Shown here in pieces: positions 1-6,435 of a DNA stretch of 7,624 nt (the stretch's first letter is position 1; each line of letters starts with the position of its first letter). The notes under the pieces were generated by a model. The model made no database searches. It saw nothing but the letters and a program-made list of their open reading frames with translations, and had not been told where the DNA came from. Location: positions 1 through 7,624 of the forward strand of contig CALDQH010000069.1 in NCBI GenBank assembly GCA_937911935.1, written 5' to 3'. Made by a program: the position numbers and the translations under genes. Origin of the DNA: an uncultured Bacteroidales bacterium (GTDB lineage Bacteria > Bacteroidota > Bacteroidia > Bacteroidales > Paludibacteraceae).

Positions 1-462
1 GATAATGCTGATAATAAACGTCCAGGATTTAAGTTTGCTGAATATGAACTAAAAGGTGTTCCTGTTCGTTTGGCCATGGGTGCACGCGATTTGGAAAACA
101 ATACCGTTGAGGTGGCTCGTCGCGATACCCTTACCAAAGAAACCGTATCGTTCGATAATTTGACCGAATACATCCAAAACTTATTGGATGCTATTCAAAA
201 AAATATCTACCAAAAAGCAGTGGATTTCCGTGCGTCTGTTACCCGCGAGGTAAATTCGTACGAAGAGTTCAAGGTAGAAATCGAAAAAGGCGGCTTTTTG
301 CTTTGTCACTGGGATGGTACCCCCGAAACCGAAGAAAAAATCAAAGAAGAAACCAAAGCAACCATCCGTTGTATTCCTTTGGATGGCGATACCACTCCTG
401 GTGTTTGTATGGTAACAGGCAAACCCTCTAAGCAGCGAGTAGTATTTGCAAGAGCTTATTAA
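1..462 (+). CDS. proS: Proline--tRNA ligase (type 3 ProRS), C-terminal part; 5' end outside window
   Basis: Cytoplasmic class II aminoacyl-tRNA synthetase that charges tRNA-Pro with proline. The frame is open from base 1, so this is the 3' end of a longer gene. The visible 153 residues are roughly the last third of a family usually near 490 aa. They hold the end of the anticodon-binding domain (RPGFKFAEYELKGVPVRL at residues 7-24, then GARDLENN and VARRDT) and the ProRS C-terminal domain (GGFLLCHWDGT, IRCIPLDGD, CMVTGKPSKQR). The protein ends in ARAY. A C-terminal Tyr is typical of archaeal/eukaryotic-type (type 3) ProRS, where it reaches the active site. Three cysteines remain in the zinc-like domain, so a complete four-Cys site is not evident. 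An internal TTG at 70 and ATG at 76 lie inside the conserved domain and are not starts. The stop is 11 nt before the next gene. Confidence 0.95.
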   Translation, partial: DNADNKRPGFKFAEYELKGVPVRLAMGARDLENNTVEVARRDTLTKETVSFDNLTEYIQNLLDAIQKNIYQKAVDFRASVTREVNSYEEFKVEIEKGGFLLCHWDGTPETEEKIKEETKATIRCIPLDGDTTPGVCMVTGKPSKQRVVFARAY

Positions 463-473
463 AACAACTTATA

Positions 474-476
474 TTG
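474..476 (+). promoter_or_regulatory. Inferred TTG start codon of the flippase gene
   Basis: The conserved Wzx N-terminus (residues 17-40) forces a start upstream of the first ATG at 588. The frame is open only back to 432 and contains no ATG or GTG before 474, so TTG is the best available start. No purine-rich ribosome-binding site is visible in the 11 nt after the proS stop, so translation may depend on termination of proS. Confidence 0.6.
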
Positions 477-1736
477 GGCGTAAAAGACGCACTCAGTAGC
501 AACAAGCGTGAGATAAAAGATGTATTTTACCTCATTGCCTTACAGGGACTAAATTACATAGTCCCTTTGTTGGTTTTACCCTACCTAATGAAAGTATTAG
601 GTGCCGAAAAATTTGGTTATATCGGGTTTTCGCTGGCAGTAGCACAATACTTGATGCTGTTGGTCGATTTTGGATTTAATTTCAGTGCTACCAAACGCAT
701 TGCTTTGGCAAAAGATAATCAACAAGAACTCAATAAGATATTCTCGGCAACGGTGTATGCCAAAATGGGGCTCCTGTTGTTGAGTTTTGCCTTGCTGTTC
801 GTGGTGTCGCTGGTACCAGAGCTTGCCGTTTACCGAACCACGATGCTCGTGATGTTTTTGGTAGTGATGGGGCAAGCAGGTTTGTTCGTGTTCTTATTTC
901 AGGGATTGGGACAAATTAAGTGGGTGTCCATTTTTAATGGTATTGCTAAAGTATCCGTATTGCCACTTACCTTTTGGTTGGTAAAATCGCCCGACGATTA
1001 TCTGTGGGCAGCATTTTTGCAAGGCATGGTGGCGATAGTAGCCGCCGTTATCTCGTGGGGTATGATTGCCAAAAACAAGTGGGTTAAGTTTGTATCGGTG
1101 TCGTGGAGCAATGTCAAAGAAGAATTGTCAGAGAGTTTCCCGATATTCTTATCAACGGCAGCTGCCAGTATTTATACCGCTTGTTTTGTGTTGATATTGG
1201 GCTATTTTGCGACTCCCCAGGAGGTTGGACAATATTCGGCAGTAGATAGAATCATGCGAGCACTATGTTACATGGCATTGATTCCCGTTTTGCAGGTGTT
1301 TTACCCCCATATTGCCAGTTTAGCGCAGCAAGATAAGGGGTTGGCGCTAAAACGAGTTGGCTATTTGTTTGGGGTTGTTGTGGCTTGTATGGTGCTCATA
1401 GGCTGTTGTATGGTATTTGCATCGCCCTATGTCATTACCTTTTTAGGCGATGATTATAATCATACAGATGGACTTTTTGCTATCATGGCTGTTGTACCTT
1501 TGTTTGTGGGACTGGGAGGCGTGGCAGGACAATTAGTACTTTTGGCCATTGGCGATTCGAGTTACAAAAATTATTTTCGGAATGTTTACATAGTGGCGGG
1601 TATAGTCGCTATTAGTAGCGTATTGGTGTTGTCTTATTTTTACGGCATGTACGGAACGGCGTTTGCGTTGTTGCTGACAGAAATAACCGTATGCGTGTTG
1701 ATGATAAGCCCAGTTCGTAAGATATACAAAAGTTAA
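474..1736 (+). CDS. wzx: Wzx-type O-antigen/polysaccharide flippase
   Basis: Inner-membrane protein expected to move the undecaprenyl-diphosphate-linked oligosaccharide unit from the cytoplasmic to the outer face (polysaccharide synthase/MOP flippase superfamily). It has 420 aa, normal for the family, with about 12 hydrophobic segments by eye (near 17-38, 46-66, 93-114, 121-141, 150-170, 176-196, 223-245, 262-282, 294-315, 332-357, 371-390, 393-414). Family signatures include the N-terminal LNYIVPLLVLPYLMKVLG, GAEKFGYIGFS, and DFGFNFSATKRIA (residues 65-77). The start is an inferred TTG at 474. The first in-frame ATG is residue 39 (nt 588), inside the conserved first region, so it is too late. 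No ATG or GTG lies between the upstream in-frame stop at 429-431 and 474. It follows proS by 11 nt and precedes wzy by 2 nt. Flippase assignment is strong; substrate is unknown. Confidence 0.9.
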   Translation: MGVKDALSSNKREIKDVFYLIALQGLNYIVPLLVLPYLMKVLGAEKFGYIGFSLAVAQYLMLLVDFGFNFSATKRIALAKDNQQELNKIFSATVYAKMGLLLLSFALLFVVSLVPELAVYRTTMLVMFLVVMGQAGLFVFLFQGLGQIKWVSIFNGIAKVSVLPLTFWLVKSPDDYLWAAFLQGMVAIVAAVISWGMIAKNKWVKFVSVSWSNVKEELSESFPIFLSTAAASIYTACFVLILGYFATPQEVGQYSAVDRIMRALCYMALIPVLQVFYPHIASLAQQDKGLALKRVGYLFGVVVACMVLIGCCMVFASPYVITFLGDDYNHTDGLFAIMAVVPLFVGLGGVAGQLVLLAIGDSSYKNYFRNVYIVAGIVAISSVLVLSYFYGMYGTAFALLLTEITVCVLMISPVRKIYKS

Positions 1737-1738
1737 GT

Positions 1739-2959
1739 ATGACATTGCATTTGCTGATTACATTTGGTTTGATGTTGTTTGCAGCAACCGATTTTGTGTT
1801 GCCTGCCGACAAGAAATTTCATCGTCTTATGTATCAGTTGGCATTTGCATTTGTTTTCGTTTTTTCGACCATTAAATATTACTACGGAGCTGATATACAT
1901 TGGTATGTACGCATGTATGATGTGGTTGCTCCACCTATGGATATCGTAACTGGAAAGTTTCAGTGGCCAGCTTTCGAAATTGGATATACTTATTTTTGCA
2001 GTATATGCAAGTATATTGGTTTGTCTTATTGGGGACATACGGCAGTAGTCTCTGTGATTTATTTTTATGCCATCCATCGGTTGTTTCGACTTATGCCTCG
2101 ATTTAAAGTCTTGGCCTTGTTCTTGTTGTTTACTTTCGATGTCAATTTGATTTTGGTACAAAATCGCCAATGTATGGCAGTGTCATTTCTTATTCTTGCT
2201 TATTTGGCATATTGCGAAAGTAAGAAAATTCGTACCCTGTTGTATGCTTTGTTAGCACTGTCGATGCACAAATCGGCTATCTTATTTGCCCTTCCAGTTG
2301 GTCTGTTTTGGATGTTCGGATTCCAAGTAAAGAAAGAAAACTACATGATGGTTTTTGCCCTGATGCTTTTGCTCTTAATCTTGCCCATGAATAAACTACT
2401 CTTTGCATTGGCAAATGCTGTTGGCATGAGCGAGAACATGCTGGTTTCTTTGAATCATCACTTGGCTATGGCGGACGCCATTCAACCCATTTTTATCTTG
2501 TATGCTTTTATGATTCTTTTCCTTTGTGTGTGTGATAATCAAAAAAATTATTTCTCCCAAATGAAAACTATCTTATTGGTATCTTCTTTGGCTTTGGCGT
2601 TGCTTTATCCCTATTACGCATCCTTGTTGCGTTATCGTTCCTATTTTATGCCATTCTTTATTGTTTATATACTTTCCACATGTTCTATGTTGTTGGAGCA
2701 AGAAGATAACGTAAAAAGCATCTTAAACAAGGTCTCTCAAAGGGTGCTTATGCAGGCATCATGTGGTGTGTTTGTTCTTTTTGCCTTTTTTTCTACCTAT
2801 GTTACTTACAATTGGCTCAATTCTTTAAAAAGTAATCCATATACCATTTCGACTGTGTTTGATTTGTTAAAACGGGACGAAAAGGAGATTCGAGAAGAAA
2901 GAATGGAATTGGCAAAAAAGAATTGGGAACTGGATTTTGTCGAAGAAAGCGTTAACTAA
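1739..2959 (+). CDS. wzy: EpsG-family polysaccharide polymerase (Wzy-type)
   Basis: Predicted inner-membrane polymerase that would join flipped oligosaccharide units outside the membrane. It has 406 aa with many hydrophobic segments. EpsG-like signatures appear in order: YYYGADIHWYVRMYD (residues 47-61; compare the family's G-x-D...Y), FEIGYTYF (79-86), QNRQCMAVSFLILAYL (141-156), SMHKSAILFALP (175-186) and RYRSYFMPFF (298-307). The RQ-x-MA and H-x-SA elements are the most diagnostic. A charged, probably cytoplasmic tail (about 378-406) follows the last membrane segment. The ATG start lies 2 nt after the flippase stop, and the stop is 2 nt before the next gene. Wzy proteins vary greatly, so the call rests on these short motifs plus the position beside wzx. 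A polysaccharide-synthesis membrane protein of another role is the main alternative. Confidence 0.82.
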   Translation: MTLHLLITFGLMLFAATDFVLPADKKFHRLMYQLAFAFVFVFSTIKYYYGADIHWYVRMYDVVAPPMDIVTGKFQWPAFEIGYTYFCSICKYIGLSYWGHTAVVSVIYFYAIHRLFRLMPRFKVLALFLLFTFDVNLILVQNRQCMAVSFLILAYLAYCESKKIRTLLYALLALSMHKSAILFALPVGLFWMFGFQVKKENYMMVFALMLLLLILPMNKLLFALANAVGMSENMLVSLNHHLAMADAIQPIFILYAFMILFLCVCDNQKNYFSQMKTILLVSSLALALLYPYYASLLRYRSYFMPFFIVYILSTCSMLLEQEDNVKSILNKVSQRVLMQASCGVFVLFAFFSTYVTYNWLNSLKSNPYTISTVFDLLKRDEKEIREERMELAKKNWELDFVEESVN

Positions 2960-2961
2960 TC

Positions 2962-3840
2962 ATGGATGTATCTATTATTATCGTCAATTACAATACTGGC
3001 AAATTGATTTTAAATTTGCTGGCATCCATTCGTAAGTACGTATCGGATATAACTTACGAGATTATTGTCGTTGATAATAATTCCTCCGAAAACATCTCCG
3101 AATTGCTTCTGCCTTATCAAAACGAGGTAAGATGCATATTGCTACCCGAGAATGTTGGTTTTGGTAGAGCCAATAACAAAGCTTTGGAATATGCTACGGG
3201 GCGTTATATTTTCTTTTTGAATCCCGATACCCTGTTGCTGAACAATGCCGTTAAAATATTGTCCGATTTTATGGATAATAATCCAAAGGTAGGGGTTTGC
3301 GGAGGTAATTTATACGACGAAAAGATGTGTCCTATTCATAGTTTTATGCCCATTCTACCATCGCCCTTATGGGATTTGAATACGCTTTTAGGAGAGCAAC
3401 TTTTCAAGTTGAGGTACGGAAAGAACATTCAGCACAACTATACAGATCATCCCATCCAAGTAGGATATGTAACGGGAGCTGACATGTTGGTTAGGCGCGA
3501 AGTGTTAGACCAAGTGGGAGCATTTGACCCCGATTTCTTTATGTATTTCGAAGAAACCGAACTGACTCACCGCATTGTAAAAGCAGGGTGGAAAGTGTAT
3601 GCGGTGCCAGATGCCAAAATTATACACTTAGAGGGGCAAAGTTTTGAGACTTCAGACAGACGCCAACAAATGGTGTCTAAATCTAAAAAGATTTATTACC
3701 AAAAAACAAGTACCATGTTTGCCTATCATGTGGCTAAAGTATTTTTTACCTTGTCTGCTTTGATGCGTATAGGGGTATTTACGCTAATTGGTAACCAGCA
3801 AAAACGGGCCTATTGGGCTACTATATACAAGAATATATGA
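2962..3840 (+). CDS. Glycosyltransferase family 2, rhamnosyltransferase-like (WbbL type)
   Basis: Predicted inverting GT-A fold enzyme that transfers a sugar from a nucleotide-sugar donor to the growing lipid-linked oligosaccharide in the cytoplasm. It has 292 aa. Visible signatures: IIIVNYN (5-11), IIVVDNNSSE (34-43), ENVGFGRANNKAL (63-75), FFLNPDT (84-90; NPD stands in place of the usual DxD), TGADMLVRREV (171-181), and GAFDPDFFMYFEETEL (186-201), with an EETEL version of the usual ED-x-D-L catalytic region, then IIHLEGQS (220-227). The NVGF-GRANN plus NPDT plus MYFEE combination is typical of the WbbL-like group, many of which are annotated as rhamnosyltransferases. The actual sugar cannot be read from the sequence. 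A hydrophobic C-terminal stretch (about 250-276) may hold it at the membrane. The stop overlaps the next gene's start (ATGA). Confidence 0.9.
   Translation: MDVSIIIVNYNTGKLILNLLASIRKYVSDITYEIIVVDNNSSENISELLLPYQNEVRCILLPENVGFGRANNKALEYATGRYIFFLNPDTLLLNNAVKILSDFMDNNPKVGVCGGNLYDEKMCPIHSFMPILPSPLWDLNTLLGEQLFKLRYGKNIQHNYTDHPIQVGYVTGADMLVRREVLDQVGAFDPDFFMYFEETELTHRIVKAGWKVYAVPDAKIIHLEGQSFETSDRRQQMVSKSKKIYYQKTSTMFAYHVAKVFFTLSALMRIGVFTLIGNQQKRAYWATIYKNI
3837..3840 (+). promoter_or_regulatory. ATGA stop/start overlap (translational coupling)
   Basis: The ATG of the GT4 gene overlaps the TGA stop of the upstream GT2 gene by 4 nt. This fixes the GT4 start and suggests reinitiation by terminating ribosomes. 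Confidence 0.85.
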
Positions 3841-4859
3841 TATTAGTAACAGGAACATATCCTCCTCAACAATGTGGAGTGGCTGATTATTCATATTGCT
3901 TATTGAACAGCGAAGCTGGAAAAGCATCGGGCTGGAAATTATTGCATACGCAGGATTTGTCGTTTAAGGGCTTTAGACAGACTATCCGCGAAATCAAGCA
4001 GCAAGACGACGTAAATATCAATTTGCAATTTCCGTCGCGTGGTTTTGGTAAAAGTTTGTTTCCGCATTTTTTATGTGTTTACCTAAGATGCTTTACCCGT
4101 AAAAAAATATCCGTTACCGTACACGAATTTACCCAATTGGGTTGGAAAGGATTTATTTGTGCTTACATGATTTTGTTGTTTGCCAAACAATTGATCTTTA
4201 CCAACGAGTTTGAGCGCGCGGCTGCCATCAAAAAAGTGCCTTGGGTAAAGAAAAAAAGTACTGTCATTAAAATCTTTTCGAATATTTCTCAATCGGACAA
4301 CTTGCTGAAAATATCGCAACGAACTTACGATGTAGGTTGTTTTGGCTATATACGTCCCCTTAAAGGCATCGAAAATTTTATTGAGGTTGTTAAAGCAATC
4401 AAGGACAAACAAGGTGCATCGTTGAACGCCTATATTTTAGGTGAAACATGGCCCGATTTGCAAGAATATACCGCCAAAATTAGAGCAATGGCAGCCGATG
4501 CTGGTGTTACGATTTTGGAAGGACGTAATGATAAAGAAGTGGCAGATATTCTGGCAAATACCAAAGTGGCATACTTACCCTATCCTGATGGCCTGTCCGA
4601 AAGACGAGGTTCTTTCTTGGCATTTGTTCGCAATTTGGCGTTAATTGTATCGACCGAAGGTCCTTTTGTGACCCAGGTACAGCGCGACTATTTGAAAATT
4701 ACAACCGAGGCACACGCCCCCGAAATTGTAAGTGGCTTACTGGCCTTATCGAGCGATGAACAAGATGCTATGCAGCAACAAATTATCTCTTTTGTAAAAA
4801 AAGAACTGCCTGCATCGTGGGATGACATTGTAAAACAATACAACAACTATTTACAGTAA
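3837..4859 (+). CDS. Glycosyltransferase family 4-like
   Basis: Predicted retaining GT-B fold glycosyltransferase of the cytoplasmic assembly pathway. It has 340 aa from the ATG at 3837. The protein opens with MILVTGTYPPQQCGVADYS, the normal N-terminal strand and glycine/CGVADYS loop of many GT4 enzymes, so the TTG at 3813, which would add eight residues, is rejected. Further signatures: TVHEFTQLG (94-102), VGCFGYIRPLKGIENF (166-181, start of the second Rossmann domain), AYILGET (198-204), ILEGRNDKEVADILANTKV (226-244), and LPYPDGLSERRGSFLAFV (247-264). The last carries Glu256, a candidate for the donor-binding glutamate, although the canonical E-x7-E is not fully clear. The ATGA overlap with the previous stop indicates translational coupling. 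The stop TAA is followed directly by the next ATG. Donor and acceptor are unknown. Confidence 0.85.
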   Translation: MILVTGTYPPQQCGVADYSYCLLNSEAGKASGWKLLHTQDLSFKGFRQTIREIKQQDDVNINLQFPSRGFGKSLFPHFLCVYLRCFTRKKISVTVHEFTQLGWKGFICAYMILLFAKQLIFTNEFERAAAIKKVPWVKKKSTVIKIFSNISQSDNLLKISQRTYDVGCFGYIRPLKGIENFIEVVKAIKDKQGASLNAYILGETWPDLQEYTAKIRAMAADAGVTILEGRNDKEVADILANTKVAYLPYPDGLSERRGSFLAFVRNLALIVSTEGPFVTQVQRDYLKITTEAHAPEIVSGLLALSSDEQDAMQQQIISFVKKELPASWDDIVKQYNNYLQ

Positions 4860-5606
4860 ATGATTTCTGTTTGCATAGCAACATATGGTGGCGAGAGGTT
4901 CATCAAAGAGCAGGTGGATTCGATTTTGGCACAACTATCTGCTGATGACGAGATTATTATCTCGGACGATGGTAGCACCGATAAAACGTTAGCAATTTTG
5001 GCGTCTTATCAAGACCCAAGAATCAAGGTGTACCAGCATCCTAAGGATGTGGCATTAAAGAAAAAACGCTTGTCGTCTTTTTATTTTGCAACGCAAAATT
5101 TTGAGTATGCGTTGATGCATGCCAAAGGGGATTATGTGTTTTTGTCGGACCAGGATGATGTGTGGAAACCCAACAAGTTGCAAGCCATGTTGCCATATTT
5201 GTCCGATTACGATGCCGTTATGTCCAGTTTTGAGATTGTTAACGAGCATATGCAAGTAACAAATCCGATGTTTTGGAAGGTGCAACCTTTCAAAAACAAT
5301 GCCTTGTACAACATCGCCAAAAATCCATTTATAGGATGTTGCATGGCATTTCGAAAAGATTTTTTGTGCAAAGTATTGCCCTTTCCCAAAGGATTGATGT
5401 TGCACGATATTTGGTTGGGTATGATGAGTTTGCGTGGCAGGGGAATTAAATTTGTTGCCGAGCCTTTGCTTAGCTACCGCAAGCACGGTGCGAATGTGTC
5501 GGCAACCTCCGAACAAAGCAACAACCCCATATGGCTACGCCTATCGTATCGCATCAAAATGCTTTGGTTGTACCTATTTTACGCCCCAAAAGTAAAAGTA
5601 AAATGA
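4860..5606 (+). CDS. Glycosyltransferase family 2 (SDQDDVW type, rhamnosyltransferase-like)
   Basis: Predicted inverting GT-A glycosyltransferase acting in the cytoplasm on the lipid-linked glycan. It has 248 aa. Signatures in order: ISVCIATYGGERFIKEQ (2-18), IIISDDGSTDKT (32-43), NFEYALMHAKGDYVFLSDQDDVW (80-102, with the DxD metal/donor motif inside SDQDDVW), GCCMAFRKD (159-167), LHDIWLG (181-187) and LSYRKHGANVSA (204-215). The HD-x-W and YR-x-H-x-x-N-x-S elements are characteristic of a GT2 subgroup often annotated as rhamnosyltransferase or O-antigen glycosyltransferase, but the sugar is not determinable here. The ATG directly abuts the upstream stop (TAAATG). Its TGA stop overlaps the next ATG. 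It is slightly short for the subgroup, with a compact C-terminus; no disruption is seen. Confidence 0.9.
   Translation: MISVCIATYGGERFIKEQVDSILAQLSADDEIIISDDGSTDKTLAILASYQDPRIKVYQHPKDVALKKKRLSSFYFATQNFEYALMHAKGDYVFLSDQDDVWKPNKLQAMLPYLSDYDAVMSSFEIVNEHMQVTNPMFWKVQPFKNNALYNIAKNPFIGCCMAFRKDFLCKVLPFPKGLMLHDIWLGMMSLRGRGIKFVAEPLLSYRKHGANVSATSEQSNNPIWLRLSYRIKMLWLYLFYAPKVKVK
5603..5606 (+). promoter_or_regulatory. ATGA stop/start overlap (translational coupling)
   Basis: The second ATGA junction of the cluster joins the SDQDDVW-type GT2 to the AmsE-like GT2. It decides the start of the downstream gene over the in-frame ATG at 5531. Confidence 0.85.
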
Positions 5607-6418
5607 ATTGGAAGTTTTCGGTTTTATGCTCTTTATACTATAAAGAATCGCCCCAGGCTTTGCGTCAAAGTTTGGAGAGTATCTTTGCGCAAACTTTGCT
5701 GCCCAACGAGGTAGTTCTGGTTAAGGACGGTCCACTTACCGACGAATTAGAAAACGTGTTGGCAGATTTCTTACAGCGATACGATACCCTAAAAATAGTG
5801 CCCTTGGCAGTAAATTCGGGCTTGGGAGCCGCATTAAACGAGGGATTGAAACATTGCTCTTATCAGTTGGTTGCGCGTATGGATACCGACGATGTTGCCA
5901 AACCCAATCGTTTTGAACAACAGGTACAGGTTTTTAAAGCACAGCCCGATTTAGATATTGTTAGTGCATGGATAGAGGAGTTTCAGGGTGACACGTCGCA
6001 CATTATCTCGGTGCGCAAATTACCCGAAATCCATGCTGAAATTTACGAATACGGTAAAAATCGTTGTCCCATCAATCATCCGGTGGTCATGTTCAAAAAA
6101 TCGGCAGTAGAAAAGGCAGGTGGTTATCAACCTTTTCACCTGTTCGAAGATTACTACTTATGGGTGCGCATGCTGATGAGTGGGGCTAAATTTTACAACA
6201 TACAAGCATCTTTGCTATATTTTAGAATCTCGCCCGATGTGTATAAACGAAGGGGTGGGTTGAAATACGCCCTCTCCGAGGCCAAGTTAGAAAAGCGGAT
6301 GCACCGCATCGGCTACATCTCTTTCTTTAAAATGGTGTACAACATAGCTACCCGTTTTGTAGTGCGTGTTCTGCCTAATGGTATTAGAGGATGGGTTTAT
6401 CAAAAAATGGCACGATAA
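5603..6418 (+). CDS. Glycosyltransferase family 2, AmsE-like
   Basis: Predicted GT-A glycosyltransferase resembling the amylovoran-biosynthesis AmsE group. It has 271 aa from the ATG at 5603. Signatures: FSVLCSLYYKESP (5-17), LPNEVVLVKDGPLTDE (33-48), NSGLGAALNEGLKH (71-84), VARMDTDDVAKPNRF (90-104, containing the DTD-type metal motif), NHPVVMFKKS (158-167), GGYQPFHLFEDYYLWVRML (173-191, with the FED catalytic-base region) and a basic C-terminal tail. A longer reading from an ATG at 5531 would add 24 residues that overlap the upstream gene and do not resemble the family's start, so the ATGA-coupled ATG is preferred. It probably adds one sugar to the repeat unit; linkage is unknown. It is followed by a 17-nt gap, the longest inside the cluster. 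Confidence 0.88.
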   Translation: MNWKFSVLCSLYYKESPQALRQSLESIFAQTLLPNEVVLVKDGPLTDELENVLADFLQRYDTLKIVPLAVNSGLGAALNEGLKHCSYQLVARMDTDDVAKPNRFEQQVQVFKAQPDLDIVSAWIEEFQGDTSHIISVRKLPEIHAEIYEYGKNRCPINHPVVMFKKSAVEKAGGYQPFHLFEDYYLWVRMLMSGAKFYNIQASLLYFRISPDVYKRRGGLKYALSEAKLEKRMHRIGYISFFKMVYNIATRFVVRVLPNGIRGWVYQKMAR

Positions 6419-6435
6419 TTTAATGATAAGATGAT

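Noticed and set aside
440..448. Bacteroidetes -7 promoter-like element (TA-nnn-TTTG) inside the end of proS
   Set aside because: The spacing has one base too many for TAnnTTTG, and no TTTG box is present at the expected upstream distance.
1733..2170. Antisense open frame of 145 codons opposite the polymerase gene
   Set aside because: There are no family features, and the opposite strand carries clear EpsG motifs.
3813..3836. TTG start extending the GT4 protein by eight residues
   Set aside because: The ATG at 3837 begins exactly at the normal GT4 N-terminus and forms an ATGA overlap with the upstream stop.
5055..5516. Antisense open frame of 153 codons
   Set aside because: It lies opposite a well-supported GT2 gene, has no recognisable motif and has a low-complexity His/Gln/Lys-rich composition typical of antisense readings.
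5531..5602. ATG at 5531 as start of the third GT2
   Set aside because: The 24 extra residues overlap the upstream gene out of frame and do not resemble GT2 N-termini; the ATGA-coupled ATG at 5603 fits better.
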